Assembly: GCA_002413395.1 (NCBI GenBank)
Contig: DHWX01000075.1
Span: 26,419-41,218 of the forward strand
Length of the DNA: 14,800 nt
DNA from: Polaromonas sp. UBA5171
Lineage (GTDB): Bacteria > Pseudomonadota > Gammaproteobacteria > Burkholderiales > Burkholderiaceae_C
Direction: 5' to 3'
Both the position numbers and the translations under genes were made by a program. Numbering within the stretch: the stretch's first letter is position 1; every line of letters starts with the position of its first letter. Below, one piece after another: positions 8,712 through 14,800 of this stretch. The notes under the pieces are model-generated. The model saw only the letters and a program-made list of their open reading frames with translations, had not been told where the DNA came from and ran no database searches.

Positions 8712-11351
8712 TCACAACCTGTCAGCGACCCAGGCCGGCACGCTGGCCAGTGCTGCCGCCAGCTTGCAGGGTTCGGTGCCGCCGGCCATGGCCATGTCGG
8801 CCTTGCCGCCGCCCTTGCCGCCAACCTGGCTGGCAACGAAATTGACCAGCTCACCGGCCTTGACCTTGCCCGTGCTGTCGCTGGTAACGCCTGCGGCGAT
8901 TTGCACCTTGTCGCCATCCACGGTAGCCAGCACAATGACGCCGGTTTTGAGCTTGTCCTTGAGTTTATCCAGGGTGTCACGCAGCGTTTTGGCTGCATCA
9001 GCTCCCGAGCCTACGCCTTCAAGCCGCGCGGCCAGCACTTTCAGGCCCTTGACATCAACCGCCTGCAGCATCAGCTCATCGCCCTGCGCCGAAGCGAGAC
9101 GACCCTTGGTCGCTGTCAGTTCCTTTTCCAGTTCACGGATCTGTTCGAGCAGGTTGCTCACGCGGACCGGAACTTCATGGGGGCTGACCTTGAGTGTCCC
9201 GGCCACACCGCCCAGAGTCGCTTCCATGCCCTGCACATAGTTCAGCGCAGCCAGACCAGTGACCGCCTCGATCCGCCGCACGCCAGCCGCCACGCCGCCT
9301 TCAGCGGTGATGGTGAAAAAGCCGATGTCACCGGTGCGCTGCACATGGGTGCCACCGCACAACTCGCGGCTGCTGCCAATGTCCAGCACGCGCACGGATT
9401 CACCGTATTTCTCGCCAAACAGCATCATCGCGCCAGTTTTTTGCGCCGCTTCAATATTCATCACCCGCGCCTGCGTGGCCACGTTGGCAAGGATTTCAGC
9501 ATTGACGCGCGCTTCAATCTCGCGAATCTCGGCATCGCTCAGGGGCGCACCATGGGCAAAGTCGAAGCGGGTTTTTTCGGTATCGACCAGGGAGCCCTTT
9601 TGCTGCACATGCGACCCCAGCACCTCGCGCAGCGCCTTGTGCATCAGGTGCGTGGCCGAGTGGTTGCGCATGGTGGCGGCGCGCAGCGTGGTGTTGACGC
9701 GCGCCGTCACGGTATCGCCCACGTTCAACGTGCCCTCTTGCACCATGCCGTGGTGACCAAAAACATCAGACTTGATTTTCTGGGTGTCGGCCACGACGAA
9801 ACGCGCCGAGCCGCTGGTCAGTTCGCCTTCGTCGCCGGCCTGGCCACCACTTTCGGCGTAGAAAGGGGTGGTATCAAGCACCACCACCCCGTTTTGGCCC
9901 ACTTTTAGCGCGGCAACCGGCGTACCATCCGCGTAAAGCGCGACAATTTTTGACGTCGCTTCAAGCTGCCCGTAACCCACGAAAGCGTTGCCTTCACCGG
10001 TGTACTCGAGCGCGCGATCCATTTTGAATTTGCCGGCGGCGCGAGCCTGGTTTTTCTGCCTGTCCATGGCGGCGTTGAAGCCGGCTTCGTCCACCGCCAC
10101 GCCGCGCTCGCGGCAAACGTCGGCCGACAAGTCCAGCGGAAAGCCGTAGGTGTCGTGCAGCTTGAAGGCAACCTCGCCCGGCAGCACTGTCACGCCGCCA
10201 GCCAGCGCGGCGTCCAGAATCTGCATACCGTTTTCCAGCGTCTCGAAGAAGCGCTCTTCCTCCGCTTTCAGCACCGCGATGATGCGCGCCTCGTCAGTCC
10301 TGAGTTTTGGATACGCGTCGCCCATTAGCCGGGCCAGATCAGGCACCAGCTTGTGGAAGAAAGGCGTTTTCTTGCCCAGCTGGTAGCCATGACGGATGGC
10401 GCGGCGGATGATGCGGCGCTGCACGTAGCCGCGGCCCTCGTTGCCCGGAATCACGCCGTCGCTGACCAGAAACGCGGTGGCGCGGATGTGGTCGGCAATC
10501 ACGCGCAATGACTTGTCCTGCAGGTCAGCGCAGCCAGTCTCGCGCGCGGCAGCCTTGATCAGCGCGTCAAAAATATCGATCTCGTAATTGCTGTGAACAT
10601 GTTGCAGGATGGCGGCCAGCCGCTCCAGCCCCATGCCGGTGTCGACGCAGGGCGCGGGCAGCGGCTTGACCGAGCCATCGGGCTGCATGTCGAACTGCAT
10701 GAACACATGGTTCCAGATTTCAATGAAGCGGTCGCCATCTTCGCCCGGGCTGCCCGGTGGGCCACCCGGAATATGCTCGCCGTGGTCGTAAAAAATCTCG
10801 CTGCACGGGCCGCAGGGGCCGGTGTCGGCCATCATCCAGAAGTTGTCGGAGGCGTATTTTTTGCCTTTGTTGTCGCCAATCCGGATCACGCGCTCAGGCG
10901 GCAGCCCGATTTCCCTGGTCCAGATGTCGTAAGCCTCATCATCATCTTCATAGACCGTGACCAGCAGCCGCTCAGGCGGCAGTTTATAGACTTGAGTTAG
11001 CAGTTCCCAGCCCCACTTGAGCGATTCGCGCTTGAAATAGTCGCCAAAGCTCCAGTTGCCGAGCATCTCGAAAAAGGTGTGATGGCGCGCGGTGTAACCG
11101 ACATTTTCCAGGTCGTTGTGCTTGCCGCCGGCACGCAGACAGGCTTGCACCGACACCGCGCGCACATAGGAGCGCCGGTCGGTACCAAGAAACACGTCCT
11201 TGAACTGCACCATGCCCGAATTGGTGAACATCAAAGTCGGGTCGTTGCCCGGCACCAGCGAACTCGATGGCACCACGGTGTGGCCCTTGGAAGCAAAAAA
11301 GTCAAGGAATATCTTGCGGATGTCGGCAACGGTAAAAGTGGGTGGGCGCAT
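8712..11351 (-). CDS. alaS: Alanyl-tRNA synthetase
   Basis: Charges tRNA-Ala with alanine and edits mischarged Ser/Gly. I take ATG 11351-11349 as the start (MRPPTFTVADIRKIFLDFFA). A further ATG at 11390 adds 13 residues without family support. From 11351 the product is 879 residues, the usual AlaS length. Visible in order are the class II aminoacylation core (HTVVPSSSLVPGNDPTLMFT; HHTFFEMLGNWSFGDYFK motif 2; VDTGMGLERLAAILQ motif 3), the tRNA-recognition region, the editing domain with HSATHLMHKALREVLG and CGGTHVQRTGDIG (the zinc-binding H..H and C..H residues), and the C-Ala domain ending GGKADMAMAGG. The frame is intact throughout. It is read in the same direction as por, 224 bp upstream of it, and is probably a separate unit. 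Confidence 0.97.
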   Translation of the reverse strand: MRPPTFTVADIRKIFLDFFASKGHTVVPSSSLVPGNDPTLMFTNSGMVQFKDVFLGTDRRSYVRAVSVQACLRAGGKHNDLENVGYTARHHTFFEMLGNWSFGDYFKRESLKWGWELLTQVYKLPPERLLVTVYEDDDEAYDIWTREIGLPPERVIRIGDNKGKKYASDNFWMMADTGPCGPCSEIFYDHGEHIPGGPPGSPGEDGDRFIEIWNHVFMQFDMQPDGSVKPLPAPCVDTGMGLERLAAILQHVHSNYEIDIFDALIKAAARETGCADLQDKSLRVIADHIRATAFLVSDGVIPGNEGRGYVQRRIIRRAIRHGYQLGKKTPFFHKLVPDLARLMGDAYPKLRTDEARIIAVLKAEEERFFETLENGMQILDAALAGGVTVLPGEVAFKLHDTYGFPLDLSADVCRERGVAVDEAGFNAAMDRQKNQARAAGKFKMDRALEYTGEGNAFVGYGQLEATSKIVALYADGTPVAALKVGQNGVVVLDTTPFYAESGGQAGDEGELTSGSARFVVADTQKIKSDVFGHHGMVQEGTLNVGDTVTARVNTTLRAATMRNHSATHLMHKALREVLGSHVQQKGSLVDTEKTRFDFAHGAPLSDAEIREIEARVNAEILANVATQARVMNIEAAQKTGAMMLFGEKYGESVRVLDIGSSRELCGGTHVQRTGDIGFFTITAEGGVAAGVRRIEAVTGLAALNYVQGMEATLGGVAGTLKVSPHEVPVRVSNLLEQIRELEKELTATKGRLASAQGDELMLQAVDVKGLKVLAARLEGVGSGADAAKTLRDTLDKLKDKLKTGVIVLATVDGDKVQIAAGVTSDSTGKVKAGELVNFVASQVGGKGGGKADMAMAGGTEPCKLAAALASVPAWVADRL

Positions 11352-11428
11352 GGTTCTGGGTTGACTCTGGTGAAATGGCCGGGGCGGCATGAGGCGACAG
11401 TAAATCGGATGCAGCCAAGCCAGCGATT

Positions 11429-12820
11429 TTAAGTGGCTTTGAGTTCTGCCAGGAAGCGCAGCAGTGCTTCATCCTGCGCCCAGGCCACATTGAAGCGCAG
11501 CCACGGGCTTGGGTTCCAGGTCCACCGAGAAAAGATGGCCCGGCCCCAGCAGAATGTCCTGCTCGGCGGCCTTGTAGGCGAGTTCGGCCGCATTTTTCAC
11601 TGCCGGGTGGCGCGCCCACAGGAACATGCCAGCCTTGGGCTCGGTAAATAGCTCAAAGCCCAACTCGAGCAGCCGGGTCGACATCTGTTGCTGACCCAGC
11701 GCCAGGCGCTCCTTGAGGTTTTAATGTGTTTGCGCCAGCGCCCGTAAACCAGGGCACCATAGGCCAGCCTTTCGGTGAACTCCGATGAGGTCAGGCCCGA
11801 GATCATTTTCAGCCGCCCCAGGTCTTCCAGTAATTCGGGGTTGGCCGCCAGGAATCCGACACGAATGTTGGGCGAGATGGTTTTTGAAAAACTGCCAATA
11901 TGGATCACCCGCTTCAACTGGTCCAGACTGGCCAGCGAAGGGCGGGATTCCGGGTCGATGTCGGCATAAATGTCGTTTTCGACCACGATGAAATCATATT
12001 TTTCGGCCAGTTGCATGACGCGGTGCAGATGCGCCAGGCTGGCGCTGGAGCCAGTTGGGCTTTGTAGCCGCGGCTGGGTAAAGAACACCCTGGGCCGATG
12101 TTCAATCACGCGAGCCTCGAGTGTGTCCAGGTCATACCCCGCCGGAGTGCGCGGCGCGCCCACCAGCCGGGCGCCCAGAAACCTGAGCGAAAACAGCAGG
12201 TTGGCATAGCCTGGCTCGTCCACCAGCACTGCATCACCGGCGCGCACCAACTGCCGCGCCGCCAGGTCCATGGCCTGGCTCGACCCCAAGGTCAGCAGCA
12301 CCTGTTCCGCATTCAAAACCACTTCTCTGGCAGCCAGTTGGTCGCGCACCTGCTGGCGCAAGGGCAAGTAACCCTTGGGTTCGCCATAGCCACCCAAGTC
12401 CACCTCTTCGGTGGCCAGGTTGCGCAAGCTGCGCCGCACCCCTTCGGTAAACAGCCAGTTGCCGGGCAACCAGCCACAACCCGGCTTGCTGCGCAGGGCC
12501 TGGTTCTCAAATATGCGGCACAAGTACCACATCGAGTCAAAACTGGTTTGGCCGGCGCTATCCGACAACAACGTGCCATGACTGGCGCGACTGCGCACAA
12601 AAAACCGGGAATTGGCCTGTGACAGGAAATAGCCCAGCGCCACCAGCCGGTCGTAGGCATCGACCACGGTATAGACGCTGACACCGTGGGCATGCGCAAA
12701 CTGACGGATCGACGGCAGCCTGGCACCTGCGCGCAGCGTCCCCTCGTCCATCAATTGGCGAAATCCCCCGACGATCTGCGTGACCAAGGGAACGGAAGAC
12801 TGGGGATCGAGTAAAAACAT
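11429..12820 (-). pseudogene. MocR/GabR-type transcriptional regulator (GntR HTH + aminotransferase-like domain), two frame breaks
   Basis: From ATG 12820-12818 (MFLLDPQSSVPLVTQIVGGF) the N-terminus is a GntR-type winged helix (GARLPSIRQFAHAHGVSVYT, VVDAYDRLVALGYF). A fold-type I aminotransferase-like effector domain follows, with LLTLGSSQAMDLAARQLV, FFTQPRLQSPTGSSASLAHL, VVENDIYADIDP and the PLP lysine motif IGSFSKTISPNIRVGF (Lys about 313, close to K312 of B. subtilis GabR). The frame breaks near 11718, where one A seems lost from an A run before CTCAAGGAG. It goes on as LKERLALGQQQMSTRLLELG, then breaks back near 11508 (one extra A in CCCAAGCCC), giving PWLRFNVAWAQDEALLRFLA to a TAA at 11431-11429. 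The two shifts cancel, and the repaired protein is about 463 residues, normal for the family. Being divergent from gabT points to a GabR-like role, activating GABA catabolism. Opposed homopolymer indels suggest sequencing error more than decay. Confidence 0.85.
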
Positions 12821-13000
12821 CGAAAGCAGGGCCCAACGGGTAAGGGTTTGTATGTAGTGGAGGCGCGGGCTGCACAGTACACCACGAAACAGGGGCAATC
12901 TGTATATGTTAGCGCCTGAGTCAAGCCTCTACAGTGTGATACCAATCAGCCCGACAGACGCAGGGCAGCCCACACCATCCGCACCAGCCAAGGAGCTTTC
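12821..13000. promoter_or_regulatory. Divergent intergenic region between the GabR-like regulator and gabT
   Basis: 180 bp separating the two divergent genes, so both promoters and the regulator's operator should be here. Visible elements are a strong Shine-Dalgarno AAGGAG at 12991-12996 ahead of gabT ATG 13001; an AT-rich TGTATATGTTAG at about 12901-12912 that could serve as a -10 region; TTGACT on the minus strand near 12923-12928 as a candidate -35 for the regulator; and one ATACCA at about 12939-12944, the half-site sequence known for B. subtilis GabR. A second exact copy is absent (the nearest is CACCA near 12880), so the operator assignment is weak. Confidence 0.4.
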
Positions 13001-13885
13001 ATGCAACGCGAACCCCATTTGACCAACGCCGCCCTGCTTGCCCGCCGCCAGGCAGCCATTCCACGCGGCGTCGGCCAGAGCCATCCCATCTTCATTGCCC
13101 GCGGCGAAAATGCGGAAATATGGGATGTCGAAGGTCGCCGCTTTGTTGATTTCGCCGGCGGCATTGCCGTGCTCAACACCGGCCACCGCCATCCCGCCGT
13201 CATTGCGGCGGTCAAGGAGCAGCTCGACCGCTACACCCACACCTGCTTTCAGGTGGTGGCTTATGAACCCTATGTTGAACTGGCCGAACGTCTCAACGCC
13301 AAAGCGCCCGGCAATTTCGCCAAGAAAACAATATTTCTGACCACCGGCGCCGAAGCGGTTGAAAACGCCATCAAGATTGCGCGCGTTCATACCGGACGCT
13401 CCGGCCTCATCTGTTTTGGCGGCGGCTACCACGGCCGCACACTTCTGACGCTGGCCATGACCGGCAAGGTCGCCCCCTACAAAACCGGCTTTGGCCCGTT
13501 CCCGGCCGAGGTGTTTCATGCCACGTTCCCCAATGCACTGCACGGCATCACGGTGGACGAGTCGATGGCGTCGGTCGAAGCGATCTTCAAGAACGACATT
13601 GAAGCGGCCCGCGTCGCCGCCATCATCATCGAACCCATACAGGGCGAAGGTGGCTTCAATGTGGCTCCGCCAGAGTTGCTGCAGCGCCTGCGCGCCCTGT
13701 GCGACGCGCATGGCATTTTGCTGATTGCCGATGAAGTACAAACCGGGGCCGGCCGCACCGGCACCTGGCTTGCGGTGGAGCAAAGCGGCGTCGCACCGGA
13801 CCTCATCACCATGGCCAAGTCCATGGCCGGAGGCTTTCCCATTTCAGCGGTGGTCGGCCGTGCCGAAGTCATGGATGCCGCCGCT
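13001..13885 (+). pseudogene. gabT: 4-aminobutyrate aminotransferase, 3'-truncated at a fusion junction
   Basis: Class III PLP aminotransferase: GABA + 2-oxoglutarate > succinate semialdehyde + glutamate. The start ATG 13001 follows AAGGAG. About 294 residues are collinear with GabT: DVEGRRFVDFAGGIAVLNTG, HTCFQVVAYEPYVELAERLN, FLTTGAEAVENAIKIAR, CFGGGYHGRTLLTLAMTGK, IEPIQGEGGFNVAP, LLIADEVQTGAGRTG, and the PLP lysine motif ITMAKSMAGGFPISAVVG (Lys 273). After GRAEVMDAAA the expected continuation (a PGGLGGTY-type motif) is replaced without a stop by recombinase sequence. About 125-130 C-terminal residues, including the small domain, are missing, so the chimera is unlikely to be an active transaminase. 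Family call is confident. Closely related class III enzymes such as 5-aminovalerate aminotransferase remain possible for substrate. Confidence 0.88.
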
Positions 13886-14188
13886 GGCGAGCGAGGCTCG
13901 GGGCCGCTGCTGCTACGGGCGGACGGCAAGCAGATGGACCGCCGCGCGGCGACCCGGGTCGTGGTCCGACTGGCCAATAAGGCCGCCATCAAGAAGCACA
14001 TCAGTCCGCACTCGCTGAGACACGCCTTCGTCACCGCCTGCCTTGACGCAGGTGTCCCGTTGCGGGATGTGCAGATCGCCGCGCGGCACAGCGACCCCCG
14101 GATGACGACGAGGTATGACAGGGCCCGCGGCAACCTCGACCGTCACGCCAACTACATCGTCGTCGACTTCATCGAAGGACCCGCATAG
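13886..14188 (+). pseudogene. Tyrosine recombinase/integrase, C-terminal catalytic fragment fused in frame to gabT
   Basis: The last ~100 codons of the 13001-14188 reading frame are the C-terminal end of a tyrosine recombinase. They contain HSLRHAF (box II H-x-x-R, fused-frame residues 337-340), the His of AARHSDPRMTTRYDRA (363) and the nucleophile Tyr nine residues later (372), then a NLDRHANYIVVDFIEG tail. The first catalytic Arg and the whole N-terminal DNA-binding part are missing, so the fragment cannot recombine DNA. The wording (MTTRYDRARGNLDRHANYIV) is typical of actinobacterial integrases, unlike the betaproteobacterial genes to the left. No promoter or start of its own is seen. The exact junction lies within about 13,877-13,892, where GCC/GCT/GGC codons would suit either parent. 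Confidence 0.82.
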
Positions 14189-14273
14189 AAGCACGACCCC
14201 AAGTGGTCGACACACCGCGCCGGCTGAACCGCCGTGCCTGGCTCCCGGCTCCATCCCTTGACCTGACCGATTA
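14189..14273. other. Short non-coding stretch after the integrase fragment
   Basis: No gene is supported in these 85 bases. TTGACC at 14259-14264 could be a -35-like box for the gene that follows, but no convincing -10 is placed after it. Confidence 0.3.
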
Positions 14274-14302
14274 GTGAGAGATTCTGACAACGAAGTGAGA
14301 GA
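14273..14302 (+). repeat. Direct repeat AGTGAGAGA x2, 21-bp period
   Basis: AGTGAGAGA occurs at 14273-14281 and again at 14294-14302, start to start 21 bp, which is two helical turns. This spacing is what a dimeric DNA-binding protein reading one face of DNA would use. The repeat sits at the 5' edge of the nucleotidyltransferase-like remnant. It may be an operator for that gene, or simply coding sequence if the GTG at 14274 starts translation. Confidence 0.5.
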
Positions 14303-14503
14303 ACGTCAGCGCCGCCGCTACTCGCGGTCCCGGCAGGTCATCACCTATCAGTTCGGTGACCTGGACGGGTGGATGAGTTGCTCATCTTCGGCTCGTGGGC
14401 TGCTCGGTTATCACTCGGTATCAGGAGAGGCGGGACCGCAGCCGACGACGTCGACGTCATGGTGGTGGGACGCCCAGTCAGGTGCTTCCCGCACGGGCAG
14501 TAA
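14274..14503 (+). pseudogene. Nucleotidyltransferase-like (MNT/Pol beta superfamily) remnant, frame-broken and truncated
   Basis: Frame 14274 gives SRSRQVITYQFGDLDG. The neighbouring frame continues as VDELLIFGSWAAR (from about 14369). The first frame resumes as YHSVSGEAGPQP. The second then returns with DDVDVMVVGRPVR and stops at TAA 14501-14503. Together these read as an N-terminal linker, the GS motif of the nucleotidyltransferase fold (FGSWAAR) and its metal-binding D-x-D (DDVDV). One missing G near 14367-14369 and a compensating pair near 14408 and 14443 explain the shifts. Actinobacteria have families with an ArsR/MarR-like helix-turn-helix followed by this domain, often toxin-antitoxin related. 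Here the HTH part and everything after the D-x-D strand are gone. It converges on the RelE-like gene. The assignment rests on short motifs, so it is moderate. Confidence 0.5.
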
Positions 14504-14520
14504 CAGACTTCGACCTCGCC

Positions 14521-14800
14521 TCAGCGACCGAGGTAGCGCCGCAGTGCGTCGTAGACCTTGTCCCGAGTGCTGACGGTGATGACCAATACCAGCAACACGC
14601 TCTCGTCGACCTGATAGCAGACCCGGTAGTTGCCCACCCTGATCCGCCAGATGCCGGAGTAGCCCTTGAGTGGTTTGCAGCCGGGCGGGCGCGGGGTCTC
14701 GCCGAGCCCCTCGATGGCCTCCTCGATCGCTTCTGCATCGGAGGGTTGCTGCTTGCTCAGCTTGTCCAGGAACTTGTCAGCGGCTCGCAGGATCTCAATT
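14521..14800 (-). CDS. RelE/ParE-family toxin, N-terminus outside window
   Basis: 92 residues are visible, ending in TGA 14523-14521; the frame stays open to the window's right edge. Key segments are DKFLDKLSKQQPSDAEAIEE (helical N-terminal part), GCKPLKGYSGIWRIRVGNYR (the RelE signature strand: KPLKG..G.WRIRVGNYRV), VCYQVDESVLLVLVITVSTR and the tail DKVYDALRRYLGR. RelE toxins are ribosome-dependent mRNA endonucleases and are normally encoded just after a Phd/RelB-type antitoxin, which should lie immediately upstream, beyond base 14,800. The usual length of about 85-100 residues implies only a few codons are missing. The composition resembles actinobacterial homologues, as with the neighbouring integrase fragment. 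A ParE-type gyrase poison cannot be excluded from sequence alone. Confidence 0.85.
   Translation of the reverse strand, partial: IEILRAADKFLDKLSKQQPSDAEAIEEAIEGLGETPRPPGCKPLKGYSGIWRIRVGNYRVCYQVDESVLLVLVITVSTRDKVYDALRRYLGR

Noticed and set aside
8901..9908. 335-codon plus-strand open frame
   Set aside because: Antisense to alaS; low-complexity product and no ribosome binding site.
13001..14188. A deliberate two-domain aminotransferase-recombinase protein
   Set aside because: Both halves are broken inside their conserved folds (GabT small domain missing; recombinase N-terminal half and first Arg missing). A functional fusion would keep whole domains.
13886..14188. Integrated phage or island boundary with an att site
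   Set aside because: No tRNA gene, no flanking repeat and no intact integrase are visible in the window.
14478..14738. 86-codon Ser/Arg-rich minus-strand open frame
   Set aside because: It is an out-of-frame reading of the RelE-like toxin gene, which fits its family in the neighbouring frame.

Overview
The window looks like a betaproteobacterial chromosome segment of the Comamonadaceae type (Rhodoferax/Polaromonas-like), judged from protein character and gene content. No database was searched. At about 13,885 it passes abruptly into about 0.9 kb of DNA whose gene remnants look actinobacterial. Nearly all of the first 12.9 kb is transcribed leftwards (minus strand).

Layout from left to right. 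A 3' fragment of an RluA-type pseudouridine synthase runs rightwards (1-329). Next come two decayed minus-strand genes: a transglutaminase-like protein (about 355-1225) and a TlpA/thioredoxin-like protein (1226-1586), both with several frame breaks and missing segments. Then follows maeB (1595-3908), a malic enzyme whose C-terminal phosphotransacetylase-like domain is cut off by one frame break near 2087. Upstream of it is a compact operon read as porG > porA > porB > a GltD-like flavoprotein with a fused two-cluster ferredoxin domain (8487 down to 3980). Further upstream are alaS (8712-11351) and a MocR/GabR-type regulator (11429-12820, two opposed frame breaks). That regulator is divergent from gabT (from 13001).

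How the genes fit together. PorG/PorA/PorB form a pyruvate(2-oxoacid):ferredoxin oxidoreductase. The usual small ferredoxin (delta) subunit is absent here. In its place is a GltD-type flavoprotein with two C-terminal 4Fe-4S motifs, which would connect the oxidoreductase directly to NAD(P)H. MaeB lies just downstream and makes pyruvate plus NADPH from malate, so the five genes form a plausible malate > pyruvate > acetyl-CoA module. A perfect 9-bp inverted repeat sits between porA and porB. The regulator/gabT pair is the classical GabR-GabT divergent arrangement.

The right end is a mosaic. After about 294 codons gabT fuses in frame to the last ~100 codons of a tyrosine recombinase. Beyond it lie a frame-broken nucleotidyltransferase-like remnant and a RelE-type toxin gene that runs off the window. 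The recombinase fragment has lost its N-terminal part, so it cannot by itself explain an insertion. A real rearrangement and a chimeric metagenomic assembly are both possible, and I lean to the latter. Many frame breaks fall in short homopolymers, so sequencing error must be excluded before any gene is called a true pseudogene. The porG-to-alaS block (about 3,980-11,351) shows no break.
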